A stretch of DNA of 10,821 nucleotides, taken from assembly GCF_946886695.1 (NCBI RefSeq), contig NZ_CAMPJD010000076.1:1-10821 (forward strand), given 5' to 3'. The notes beneath the pieces were generated by a model. That model made no database searches, was not told where the DNA came from, and saw nothing but the letters and a program-made list of their open reading frames with translations. Position numbers and translations under genes: made by a program. Shown here piece after piece: positions 1-6,023 of this stretch. Origin of the DNA: an uncultured Pseudoxanthomonas sp. (lineage in GTDB: Bacteria > Pseudomonadota > Gammaproteobacteria > Xanthomonadales > Xanthomonadaceae). The first letter of the stretch is position 1; every line of letters starts with the position of its first letter.

Positions 1-1176
1 GATTTCGTCACGGCCGGTGATCTTCCCTCCGTACTGTCGGTCGCACAGCGCACCGCCACGCCGGCACAGAATCTCGTCATCGCCGACCACAAGGGACGCA
101 TCGCCTGGCGCATCCTGGGCCCGCTGGCATCGCGCGCGGGTGCATGCACGCACTCACTGGAGTTCACGCGCGGCAGTGCGGATGCATCCGCAGCCACCCC
201 CGCACCACCAAGCCGATGCACGCCGTGGCTCATCTCCAGCCAGCTCACGCCGGTACTGACCTCGCCGCCCAACCACCGCTTGTGGACCGCAAACGCGCGC
301 GTCCTGGAGGGAGACGCGCTGGCACGGGTAGGCGATGGCGGCTATGCGCTGGGCGCGCGTGCCAGGCAGATCCGCGACGGCCTGCTGGCGAAGGAACGCT
401 TCACCGAAAAGGATCTGCTGGCCATCCAGCTCGACGATCGCGCCGTGTTCCTGCAGCGCTGGTGGCAACTGCTGCAGGATGAAGCGGGACGATCGCCCGC
501 GGACTCCTCCGTGAAGGCACTCGCGGATGCGGGCAGGACCTGGGAAGGCGTCGCCAGCGTCGACTCCGTCAGCTATCGCCTCGTGCGCGCCTGGCGCCTC
601 GCCGTGCATGCGCGCATCGCCGATGGCCTGACCGCACCGGCACAGGCAGCCCTGGGCAACGACTTCATCATGCCCGACCTGCCTCAGTTGGAAGGCGTCG
701 TCTGGCCATTGCTCGAACAGCGCCCGCCGCATCTGTTGTCGCGCCGCTACAGGACGTGGGATGCGCTTCTGGAAGACGCGGCGAAGGAAGTCCGCGACGA
801 CCTGGCCGATCAAGGGCCGCTGGCGCAGCGCCGCTGGGGCGAGCGCAATACCGCGAAGATCTGCCATCCACTAGCGAACGCCCTGCCCGCCTTCCTCAAG
901 CCCAAGCTCTGCATGCCGGGCGAACCGCTCGCCGGTGACGGTGCCATGCCGCGCGTGCAGGGTCCGTCCTTCGGCGCCTCGGAACGCATGGTGGTGTCGC
1001 CCGGCCACGAGGCCGACGGCATCATCCACATGCCGGGCGGCCAGAGTGGCCACCCGATGTCGCCGTTCTGGGGCGCAGGCCATGACGATTGGGTACACGG
1101 ACGGCCGACGCCATTCCTGCCGGGCGATGCCGCCCACACGCTGACGCTGCGTCCCGCCAACGCTCAGCCCAGGTAG
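1..1176 (+). CDS. Penicillin acylase family protein, C-terminal part (5' end outside window)
   Basis: Frame 1 is open from base 1 to the TAG at 1174-1176, giving the last 391 residues of a larger protein. The family consists of N-terminal-nucleophile hydrolases, usually exported and self-cleaved, that hydrolyse amide bonds of penicillins, acyl-homoserine lactones or other N-acyl compounds. Seen here: QNLVIADHKGRIAW near residue 28 (the 'N-L-V-x-A-D-x-x-G-x-I-x-W' strand of the beta subunit), WTANARV with Asn at about residue 98 (position of the conserved oxyanion Asn in family members), and a C-terminal block with PGGQSGHPMSPFW and DDWVHGRPTPF. The signal peptide, alpha subunit and catalytic Ser lie upstream, so substrate class (beta-lactam, AHL or other) cannot be judged. 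The gene converges on the SnoaL-like gene and overlaps its end by 13 bp. An ATG- or TTG-initiated subframe (e.g. from 280) is not the true start because homology continues upstream. Confidence 0.88.
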   Translation, partial: DFVTAGDLPSVLSVAQRTATPAQNLVIADHKGRIAWRILGPLASRAGACTHSLEFTRGSADASAATPAPPSRCTPWLISSQLTPVLTSPPNHRLWTANARVLEGDALARVGDGGYALGARARQIRDGLLAKERFTEKDLLAIQLDDRAVFLQRWWQLLQDEAGRSPADSSVKALADAGRTWEGVASVDSVSYRLVRAWRLAVHARIADGLTAPAQAALGNDFIMPDLPQLEGVVWPLLEQRPPHLLSRRYRTWDALLEDAAKEVRDDLADQGPLAQRRWGERNTAKICHPLANALPAFLKPKLCMPGEPLAGDGAMPRVQGPSFGASERMVVSPGHEADGIIHMPGGQSGHPMSPFWGAGHDDWVHGRPTPFLPGDAAHTLTLRPANAQPR

Positions 1177-1532
1177 TGGTCCGGTACCGCCAGCCCCTGC
1201 TGGCGGAAGAAGCTGAGCTGGTCGAAGTAGCCGCGCTGGAACACGATGCGGTCTTCGCGCACGCGGAAGAACCCGCAGCCGCGCAGTCCGAGCGGATCGC
1301 GCCATTCCAGGACGGCCCACTGGCCGTCCTCGAGGATCTGTTCCACCTCGCACACCATCGTCGCGCGCGCGAATTCGGTGCGGAACAGGCTCGCGATCGC
1401 CTCGCGGCCGTGCAACGGATCGGCCACCACCTGGTGATTCACCGCGTCTTCCGCATACAGCGCGACCAGGCCGTCCACGTCCGCCGCGTTGAAGCGGTGG
1501 ACCCATTCGCGCACCACGTCGGCGGGTGACAT
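1164..1532 (-). CDS. SnoaL/NTF2-like fold small protein, steroid-isomerase-type
   Basis: Encodes 122 residues, the usual size of a single-domain NTF2-like (cystatin-like alpha+beta cone) protein. The pattern fits: an N-terminal helix ending in W-VHRFNAADVDGLVALYAEDAV, then NHQVVADPLHGREAI, then strands with EQILEDGQWAVLEW and a terminal strand/helix around QRGYFDQLSFFRQQGL. Members include polyketide cyclases, ketosteroid isomerases and many proteins of unknown role; the specific function here is not recognisable. The start at 1532 (ATG) follows the asnB stop by only 2 nt, and the frame upstream of it lacks family-like sequence. The location implies co-transcription and probably translational coupling with asnB, but no known link to asparagine synthesis can be named. 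The TGA end overlaps the convergent acylase gene. Confidence 0.82.
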   Translation of the reverse strand: MSPADVVREWVHRFNAADVDGLVALYAEDAVNHQVVADPLHGREAIASLFRTEFARATMVCEVEQILEDGQWAVLEWRDPLGLRGCGFFRVREDRIVFQRGYFDQLSFFRQQGLAVPDHYLG

Positions 1533-1534
1533 CG

Positions 1535-3232
1535 TCAGCCTGCCTGCAAGGCCGCCGCGTGCACGCCGGCCACGGCACGACCGGACGGATCCGCCATCTT
1601 CGCGAAGCTGGCATCCCACGCGATCGCCGCCGGCGACGAGCATGCGATCGACTTGCCGCCCGGCACCGTCTCTGCGCAGGCCTGCCCGGGGTAATGCTGC
1701 TCGAACAGCGTGCGATAGAAGTACGCCTCCTTGGTCTGCGGCGGGTTGACCGGGAAGCGCTTGTCGGCCGCCGCCAGTTCACGATCGCTGACCTGTGCTT
1801 CCGCATGCGCCTTCAGCCCGTCGATCCAGCCGTAGCCGACGCCATCGCTGAACTGCTCCTTCTGCCGCCACAGGATCGACTCCGGCAGATAGCCCTCGAA
1901 CGCCTCGCGCAGTATGCCCTTCTCCATCCGCTGCGCGCCGGTGCTGCCCTTGTCGATCATCTTGTGCAAGGCATCCATCTTCATGGCCACGTCAAGAAAC
2001 TCCACGTCGAGGAACGGCACGCGTGGTTCCACGCCCCAGGCCATCATCGACTTGTTCGCGCGCAGGCAGTCGTAGTTGTAGAGCGCGTCCAGCTTGCGCA
2101 CCAGTTCTTCGTGGAATTCGCGCGCGTTCGGCGCCTTGTGGAAGTACAGGTAGCCGCCGAAGATCTCGTCGCTGCCTTCGCCCGACAGCACCATCTTCAC
2201 CCCCATCGCCTTGATGCGACGCGCCAGCAAGTACATCGGCGTGGAGGCGCGAATGGTCGTGACGTCATAGGTTTCGATGTGGCGGATCACTTCCGGGATG
2301 GCGTCGAGCCCCTCCTGGAACGTGTACGTGAAGCCGTGATGCACGGTGCCCAATGCCTTCGCCGCGACTTCCGCCGCCGCCAGGTCGGGCGACCCGTCCA
2401 GGCCGATGGCGAACGAGTGCAGCCGCGGCCACCAGGCTTCGGTCGTGTCGTTGTCCTCGATGCGGTGCCGCGCATAACGCGCCGCGACCGCCGCGACCAG
2501 CGAGGAATCCAGGCCACCGGACAGCAACACGCCGTAGGGAACATCGGTCATCAGCTGGCGATGCACGGCGCGCTCGAAGGCTTCGCGCAGCTCCTGCCTG
2601 GCGACGTCCACATGCTCCACTGCGGCGTAATCACGCCACGGCTTTTCGTAATATTTGACCAGCGTCCGCGTCGCCGTCTCGTAGTAGTGACCCGGCGGGA
2701 ACTGGGCTACATCCGCGCAGATCGGCGACAGCGCCTTCATCTCCGACGCCACGCACAGCCGGCCCTCGCGATCGTGGCCCCAGTACAGCGGACAGACGCC
2801 GATGGGATCGCGCGCGATCAATGCATGGCCCTTCGCCTTGTCCCACAATGCGAACGCGAAGATGCCGTTGAGGCGGTTGAGGAACGACGCCGGCTGGTCT
2901 TCGCGATAAAGCGCATTGATGACTTCGCAGTCCGACCCGGTCTGGAACGCGTAATCTTGCGCCAGTTCCGATTTCAGTTCGCGATGGTTGTAGATCTCCC
3001 CGTTGACCGCCAGCACCAGGTCGCCATCGGCCGAACGCAACGGCTGCGAACCACCGGCCGTGTCGACGATGGCCAACCGCTCGTGCACCAGGATCGCGCC
3101 GTCGTCATGATGGACACCGCTCCAGTCGGGACCGCGGTGGCGCTGCTTCTGCGAAAGCTCCAGCGACTGGCGTCGCAGGGCCTGGACGTCGTCGCCGGGC
3201 TGCAGCCCGAAGATGCCGAAGATGGAACACAT
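1535..3232 (-). CDS. asnB: Asparagine synthase (glutamine-hydrolysing), class B
   Basis: 565 residues, close to E. coli AsnB (554). It makes asparagine in the cytoplasm from aspartate, ATP and glutamine-derived ammonia. The N-terminal Ntn glutaminase domain starts MCSIFGIFGL: Cys2 is the nucleophile exposed after Met removal. It continues with HERLAIVD (about 50-57), NGEIYNH (78-84) and TGSD (98-101), which bind glutamine. The synthetase domain has the PP-loop SGGLDSS (238-244) and SGEGSDEIFGGY (350-361). The C-terminus CSSPAAIAWD...DPSGRAV is typical. The start is set at 3232 because Cys must be residue 2 and an AGGAG motif lies 9 nt upstream. A further in-frame ATG at 3289 lies inside the upstream terminator stem and would bury the catalytic Cys. 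The gene is preceded by an Asn-rich leader peptide and a terminator hairpin, so it is probably controlled by attenuation in response to asparagine supply. It is the penultimate gene of the block that starts at map. Confidence 0.97.
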   Translation of the reverse strand: MCSIFGIFGLQPGDDVQALRRQSLELSQKQRHRGPDWSGVHHDDGAILVHERLAIVDTAGGSQPLRSADGDLVLAVNGEIYNHRELKSELAQDYAFQTGSDCEVINALYREDQPASFLNRLNGIFAFALWDKAKGHALIARDPIGVCPLYWGHDREGRLCVASEMKALSPICADVAQFPPGHYYETATRTLVKYYEKPWRDYAAVEHVDVARQELREAFERAVHRQLMTDVPYGVLLSGGLDSSLVAAVAARYARHRIEDNDTTEAWWPRLHSFAIGLDGSPDLAAAEVAAKALGTVHHGFTYTFQEGLDAIPEVIRHIETYDVTTIRASTPMYLLARRIKAMGVKMVLSGEGSDEIFGGYLYFHKAPNAREFHEELVRKLDALYNYDCLRANKSMMAWGVEPRVPFLDVEFLDVAMKMDALHKMIDKGSTGAQRMEKGILREAFEGYLPESILWRQKEQFSDGVGYGWIDGLKAHAEAQVSDRELAAADKRFPVNPPQTKEAYFYRTLFEQHYPGQACAETVPGGKSIACSSPAAIAWDASFAKMADPSGRAVAGVHAAALQAG

Positions 3233-3241
3233 GGGTGGAAG

Positions 3242-3246
3242 CTCCT
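3242..3246 (-). promoter_or_regulatory. Ribosome binding site of asnB
   Basis: AGGAG on the minus strand, 9 nt before the ATG at 3232. It selects the start that puts the catalytic Cys at residue 2. It lies downstream of the attenuator terminator, so it is present only in read-through transcripts. Confidence 0.8.
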
Positions 3247-3277
3247 GGTGGGGTTCGAAATCAAACGCCTGAAACGA

Positions 3278-3307
3278 AGAAACCCGCATCTCGCGATGCG
3301 GGTTTCT
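3278..3307 (-). terminator. Attenuator terminator hairpin upstream of asnB
   Basis: Perfect 13-bp inverted repeat (arms AGAAACCCGCATC and GATGCGGGTTTCT) with a 4-nt loop. Read on the minus strand, the 3' arm runs into a T-rich tract, TTTCTTCGTTTC. The hairpin ends 45 nt before the asnB ATG and begins 24 nt after the leader peptide stop codon. Because it sits between a leader ORF and the gene itself, in the direction of asnB transcription, it reads as a conditional (attenuating) terminator rather than a dapE terminator only. The T-run is interrupted by C and G, so efficiency is uncertain. Confidence 0.8.
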
Positions 3308-3331
3308 GGAATCCGGCAGGTCTTTCTTTGC

Positions 3332-3415
3332 CTAGTCGCAGAGCCGCACCGCCCGCGTCCCGTTGTTCGGGCGCAGGTTATTGCGGTTGTTGTTGATGGC
3401 GGTGCGGCAGGGCAT
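3332..3415 (-). CDS. Asparagine-rich leader peptide of asnB (27 aa)
   Basis: Short ORF, ATG at 3415 to TAG at 3332. It encodes 27 residues, 7 of them Asn, clustered as AINNNRNNLRPNNGT at residues 6-20 (Asn 8, 9, 10, 12, 13, 17, 18). Six of the seven are AAC and one is AAT. Asn is rare in such a GC-rich genome, so this density is hard to get by chance. The peptide has no membrane or signal features; its expected role is as a translation sensor, with ribosomes stalling on Asn codons when Asn-tRNA is uncharged. It lies between dapE and asnB and is followed by a terminator. No clear Shine-Dalgarno precedes ATG 3415. An in-frame ATG at 3460 (MKQLPSGGG...) would give 42 residues with the same Asn block, so the start is not settled. 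It is below usual gene-calling size and probably unannotated in relatives. Confidence 0.72.
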   Translation of the reverse strand: MPCRTAINNNRNNLRPNNGTRAVRLCD

Positions 3416-3421
3416 GGCGCG

Positions 3422-3451
3422 ACCGTAACCGGTCCCGCCGCCGCTTGGCAA
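3422..3451 (-). promoter_or_regulatory. Candidate promoter for the asnB leader transcript
   Basis: On the minus strand TTGCCA (3451-3446, 5/6 match to TTGACA) is followed after 18 bp by TACGGT (3427-3422). The latter matches the -10 box only at its three most conserved positions (T, A and final T). Transcription would start about at the A of ATG 3415, giving a leaderless leader-peptide mRNA, which would explain the missing Shine-Dalgarno. The -10 is weak, and asnB could also be reached by read-through from dapE. Confidence 0.35.
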
Positions 3452-3487
3452 CTGTTTCATCCGAAAGCGAACGGCGGCGCGCATGCC

Positions 3488-4630
3488 TCAGGGCGCGCGC
3501 GCCGGCAGCATCAGCCGTTCAACCAGGGCCTGGTACAGCCCCGGCAATGCCTCCAGGTCCGCGATGCGCACATGCTCGTCGACCTTGTGGATGCTGGCGT
3601 TGACCGGCCCCACCTCGATGCACTCCGCGCCCAGCGGCGCGATGAAGCGCGCATCGGACGTGCCGCCCGCCGTGCTCTCCTCCGGCGGCGCACCTGCGAA
3701 CTCGCCCAGCACCGCACGCGCCGTGGCGCGCAGGTGGCCTTCGGGCGTGTAGAACGGCTCGCCACCGCGGTGCCACTGCACGCGGTAGTCGAGGCCGTGC
3801 CGCTGGAAGATGGCTTCGATCTCCTGCTCCAGCTTCTCCGCCGTCCAGCTGGGATTGAAGCGCAGGTTGAACACCACCTGCAGTTCGCCCGGGATGACAT
3901 TGCTGGCACCGGTACCGGAATGGATGTTGGAAATCTGCAGGCTGGTCGGCGGAAAGGTTTCGTAGCCTTCGTCCCACTGCCGCGCCGCCAGCTCATCCAG
4001 CGCCGGCAGCGCCTTGTGGATGGGGTTGAGCGCCTTGTGCGGATACGCCACGTGGCCCTGCACACCGCGCACGGTCAGCGTCGCGGTCAACGTACCGCGG
4101 CGCCCCACGCGCAGCAGGTCGCCCAACACATCCTTCGACGACGGTTCGCCCGTGATGCACCAGTCGATCTTCTGGTCACGTTCGCGGAACAGCGCGGCGA
4201 CCTTCTTCACCCCATCATGCGCGTCGCCTTCCTCGTCAGAGGTGACCAGCAGCGCCACCGTGCCGGGATGGTCCGGATGCGCGTCGACGAACCGCTCCAG
4301 CGCGATCGTGCACGCGGCCACGCTGCATTTCATGTCGGCGGTACCGCGGCCATACAGCACGCCATCACGGATGGTGGGCACGAAGGGATCACTGGTCCAC
4401 GCGTCCAGCGGCCCGGGAGGCACGACATCGGTGTGCCCGAGCAGCACCAGCACCGGCGAGCCGGCGCCATGCGTGGCCCAGAGATTGTCGGTGTCGCCGA
4501 AGCGCAGGTGTTCGCAGTGGAAACCGGCCTGGCCCAACCGCGTCGCCAGCACCTGCTGGCAACCCGCGTCATCCGGCGTCACCGAATGGCGACGGATCAG
4601 CTCGCTGGACAGTTCGACGACATCGCTCAT
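3488..4630 (-). CDS. dapE: Succinyl-diaminopimelate desuccinylase
   Basis: 380 residues, normal for DapE (E. coli 375). This di-zinc M20 hydrolase removes succinate from N-succinyl-L,L-diaminopimelate in the cytoplasm, yielding L,L-DAP for lysine and peptidoglycan. Metal and catalytic residues are visible: GHTDVVPPG (His66, Asp68), GTADMK (bridging Asp99), SDEEGD (Glu133/Glu134, one being the general base), TGEPSS (Glu162) and ASIHKVDEH (His348). The dimerisation (lid) domain spans roughly 175-295, with [11 protein letters not shown] carrying His193. The ATG at 4630 overlaps the stop of the arsC-like gene as ATGA, so translation is probably coupled. dapD is two genes upstream, so two succinylase-pathway steps share the operon. 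The promoter and leader of asnB follow directly. Confidence 0.96.
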   Translation of the reverse strand: MSDVVELSSELIRRHSVTPDDAGCQQVLATRLGQAGFHCEHLRFGDTDNLWATHGAGSPVLVLLGHTDVVPPGPLDAWTSDPFVPTIRDGVLYGRGTADMKCSVAACTIALERFVDAHPDHPGTVALLVTSDEEGDAHDGVKKVAALFRERDQKIDWCITGEPSSKDVLGDLLRVGRRGTLTATLTVRGVQGHVAYPHKALNPIHKALPALDELAARQWDEGYETFPPTSLQISNIHSGTGASNVIPGELQVVFNLRFNPSWTAEKLEQEIEAIFQRHGLDYRVQWHRGGEPFYTPEGHLRATARAVLGEFAGAPPEESTAGGTSDARFIAPLGAECIEVGPVNASIHKVDEHVRIADLEALPGLYQALVERLMLPARAP

Positions 4631-4986
4631 GCGCCGGCTCCGAAGATCTTCTTGAAGCCATTGTCGCTGAAGCCCTGTGAAAACCCGCCTTCACTGGTGA
4701 CCACCACCGGGCGGCGGATCAGCTGCGGGTATTCTTTCAGCAGCAGTTTCCACTCTGCATCCGATCCTGGCGACTTGCGGTTCTCCGGCAATTGCCGCCA
4801 GGTCGTCGACGACTTGTTGATGAGTGTGTCCCAGCCTCCTGCTTTCTCTGCCCAGTCCTTCAGGGTCTCGGGCGACTGCCGGTTGTCGCGGTAATCGACG
4901 AACGTGTACGCGACGCCGAAGCGGTCCAGCCACTTCGTCGCCTTCTTGCAGGTGTCGCAGTTCTTCAAACCATGGAGCGTCGTCAT
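4627..4986 (-). CDS. ArsC/Spx-family thioredoxin-fold protein (YffB-like)
   Basis: 119 residues, matching the YffB/ArsC-like family. It starts [19 protein letters not shown], the thioredoxin-fold beta-alpha start carrying the redox Cys (Cys10), and continues with [19 protein letters not shown], a [11 protein letters not shown] segment and a RRPVVV strand near residue 95, all characteristic of the family. E. coli yffB also sits directly before dapE, so the pairing is an old gene neighbourhood. Family members are annotated as arsenate reductase or GSH-dependent thiol reductase without firm physiology; I see no ars genes here and do not infer arsenic resistance. A second Cys (Cys13) makes a CxxC, whereas E. 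coli YffB, as I recall it, has a non-Cys residue there. The start at 4986 is chosen over an in-frame ATG at 5130, whose extra 48 residues are Arg-rich intergenic translation that crosses a palindromic repeat. Confidence 0.9.
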   Translation of the reverse strand: MTTLHGLKNCDTCKKATKWLDRFGVAYTFVDYRDNRQSPETLKDWAEKAGGWDTLINKSSTTWRQLPENRKSPGSDAEWKLLLKEYPQLIRRPVVVTSEGGFSQGFSDNGFKKIFGAGA

Positions 4987-5010
4987 GCGTGATCGATTCC
5001 GCAATATCGT

Positions 5011-5050
5011 GGACCGTCGTCCCAGCGAACGCTGGGACCCATCTTGATTC
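5011..5050. repeat. REP-like palindrome between dapD and the arsC-like gene
   Basis: GTCCCAGC (5019-5026) and GCTGGGAC (5031-5038) form a perfect 8-bp stem with loop GAAC, followed by CCATCTTGATTC. This 'GTCGTCCCAGCGAACGCTGGGACCCATC' type of sequence is a familiar dispersed extragenic palindrome in GC-rich proteobacteria. It occupies part of the 159-bp dapD/arsC-like spacer, the largest break within the map-to-dapE part of the cluster. It could stabilise the dapD mRNA end or act as a weak terminator, but has no T-tract. The rest of the spacer (4987-5010, 5051-5145) shows nothing I recognise. Copy number elsewhere in the genome cannot be seen here. Confidence 0.6.
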
Positions 5051-5145
5051 CGCCCTCGCTCAACGCGTCTCGGAAGAACGCCGACTGGGTATCGACGCGA
5101 GACAGCGCGCAGCGATGAGACGCCGGCCAACCGGGCATGGTCGCG

Positions 5146-5997
5146 TCAGTCCGCCAACCCGCGCAGCAGTTCGTTGACGCTGGTCTTGCTGCGGGTCTTC
5201 TCGTCGACCTGCTTGACGATCACCGCGCAGTACAACGAATGCGAACCGTCGGCGGCCGGCAGCGAACCGGACACCACCACGCTGCCCGGCGGCACGTAGC
5301 CGTAGGTGATCTCCTTGGTGGCGCGGTTGTAGATGCGCGTGGACTGGCCGATGAACACCCCCATGCCGATCACGCTGTGGTGGCCGATCACCACGCCTTC
5401 GACGACTTCCGAGCGCGCGCCGATGAAGCAATGGTCCTCGATGATCGTCGGGCTGGCCTGCAGCGGTTCCAGCACGCCACCGATGCCGGCACCGCCGGAC
5501 AGGTGGCAGTGCTTGCCGATCTGCGCGCAGGAGCCGACGGTCGCCCAGGTGTCGACCATCGTGCCTTCACCCACGTAAGCACCGATGTTGACGAAGCTCG
5601 GCATAAGCACCACGTCCTTGCCGAAGTAGGTGCCGCGGCGCGCAATGGCGCCCGGTACCACGCGCACGCCGAGTTTGCGGAAGTCGTTCTCGTCGAAGGC
5701 GCCGAAGCGGGCCTCGACCTTGTCCCAGAATGGCGCGGGGTAGGCTTCGACGAGCTCCATCTCGTTGACGCGAAAATACAGCAGCACGGCCTTCTTCAGC
5801 CATTCGTTGACCTTCCAGCCGCCCTTGCCGTCCGGCTCGGCCACGCGCAGTTTTCCGCTCTCGAGGCCCTCGATGGCCAATTCGACGGCCGTCCGGGTTG
5901 ACCCCTCTATCTCGGCCGGCGTCAGCTCGGCACGGCGCTCGAAGGCACTCTCGATGGTGGACTTCAGTTCTTCGGTCTTGCTGGCTTTGCGGGTCAT
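5146..5997 (-). CDS. dapD: 2,3,4,5-tetrahydropyridine-2,6-dicarboxylate N-succinyltransferase
   Basis: 283 residues (E. coli DapD 274). It transfers succinyl from succinyl-CoA to tetrahydrodipicolinate, committing flux to the succinylase branch of DAP/lysine synthesis; the enzyme is a cytoplasmic trimer. The N-terminal helical part has [13 protein letters not shown] and [16 protein letters not shown] (about 60-76). The left-handed beta-helix of hexapeptide repeats follows, with [46 protein letters not shown] and [17 protein letters not shown]-like STRIYNR and [13 protein letters not shown] lead to the C-terminal [12 protein letters not shown]. The enzyme is close to the E. coli protein throughout. 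Start 5997 gives a basic, Lys-rich N-terminal extension ([12 protein letters not shown]) of a few residues relative to E. coli; no strong Shine-Dalgarno is seen. It begins 26 nt after the glnD stop, so it probably belongs to the map-glnD transcript. Confidence 0.97.
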   Translation of the reverse strand: MTRKASKTEELKSTIESAFERRAELTPAEIEGSTRTAVELAIEGLESGKLRVAEPDGKGGWKVNEWLKKAVLLYFRVNEMELVEAYPAPFWDKVEARFGAFDENDFRKLGVRVVPGAIARRGTYFGKDVVLMPSFVNIGAYVGEGTMVDTWATVGSCAQIGKHCHLSGGAGIGGVLEPLQASPTIIEDHCFIGARSEVVEGVVIGHHSVIGMGVFIGQSTRIYNRATKEITYGYVPPGSVVVSGSLPAADGSHSLYCAVIVKQVDEKTRSKTSVNELLRGLAD

Positions 5998-6023
5998 CTA
6001 AAGGTCTGCCGGATGTTCGTGTT

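Larger units (their letters stand above)
3278..3415 (-). promoter_or_regulatory. Putative Asn-responsive transcription attenuator of asnB
   Basis: The leader RNA shows competing pairings. (a) An outer stem pairs 3408-3398 (GCCGCACCGCC) with 3353-3343 (GGCGGUGCGGC): 11 bp, enclosing all Asn codons. (b) An inner hairpin pairs 3377-3368 (CCUGCGCCCG) with 3362-3352 (one bulged A), with loop AACAA covering most of the Asn17-Asn18 codon pair. (c) The 3' strand of both, 3359-3352 (GACGCGGG), can instead pair with the terminator 5' arm CCCGCAUC at 3302-3295: 7 of 8 pairs, one C/A mismatch. (d) The terminator is at 3278-3307. A ribosome stalled at the Asn codons would cover the 5' strand of (b), free its 3' strand and favour antiterminator (c). 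Fast translation or no translation would leave (d) to form. The pairings are read directly; the switching is inferred from the his/trp/leu attenuation model. Confidence 0.68.

Noticed and set aside
1164..1176. 13-bp tail-to-tail overlap of the acylase and SnoaL-like genes as a regulatory antisense feature
   Set aside because: Short convergent overlaps are common in compact genomes and no terminator structure or other signal accompanies it.
3233..3289. Extended asnB start at ATG 3289
   Set aside because: That ATG is inside the terminator stem, has no SD, and would place 19 residues before the Cys that must be the N-terminal nucleophile.
3233..3487. A T-box or other ligand riboswitch in the asnB leader
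   Set aside because: No T-box consensus (AGGGUGGNACCGCG-like) or specifier loop is seen. The Asn codon runs in an ORF explain the leader better.
3488..3510. Alternating GC run (GCGCGCGCGCC) near the dapE stop as a possible Z-DNA or regulatory tract
   Set aside because: Short and expected in a genome of this GC content; it encodes the dapE C-terminus (LPARAP).
1526..4894. A 1122-codon open frame on the plus strand, opposite asnB, dapE and the arsC-like gene
   Set aside because: It is an antisense shadow of GC-rich coding sequence: Arg/His/Val-rich composition, no recognisable domain, and it spans three well-supported minus-strand genes plus their spacers.
4987..5130. N-terminal extension of the arsC-like gene to 5130
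   Set aside because: The extra 48 residues are Arg-rich translation of a spacer with a palindromic repeat. The family starts at [13 protein letters not shown].
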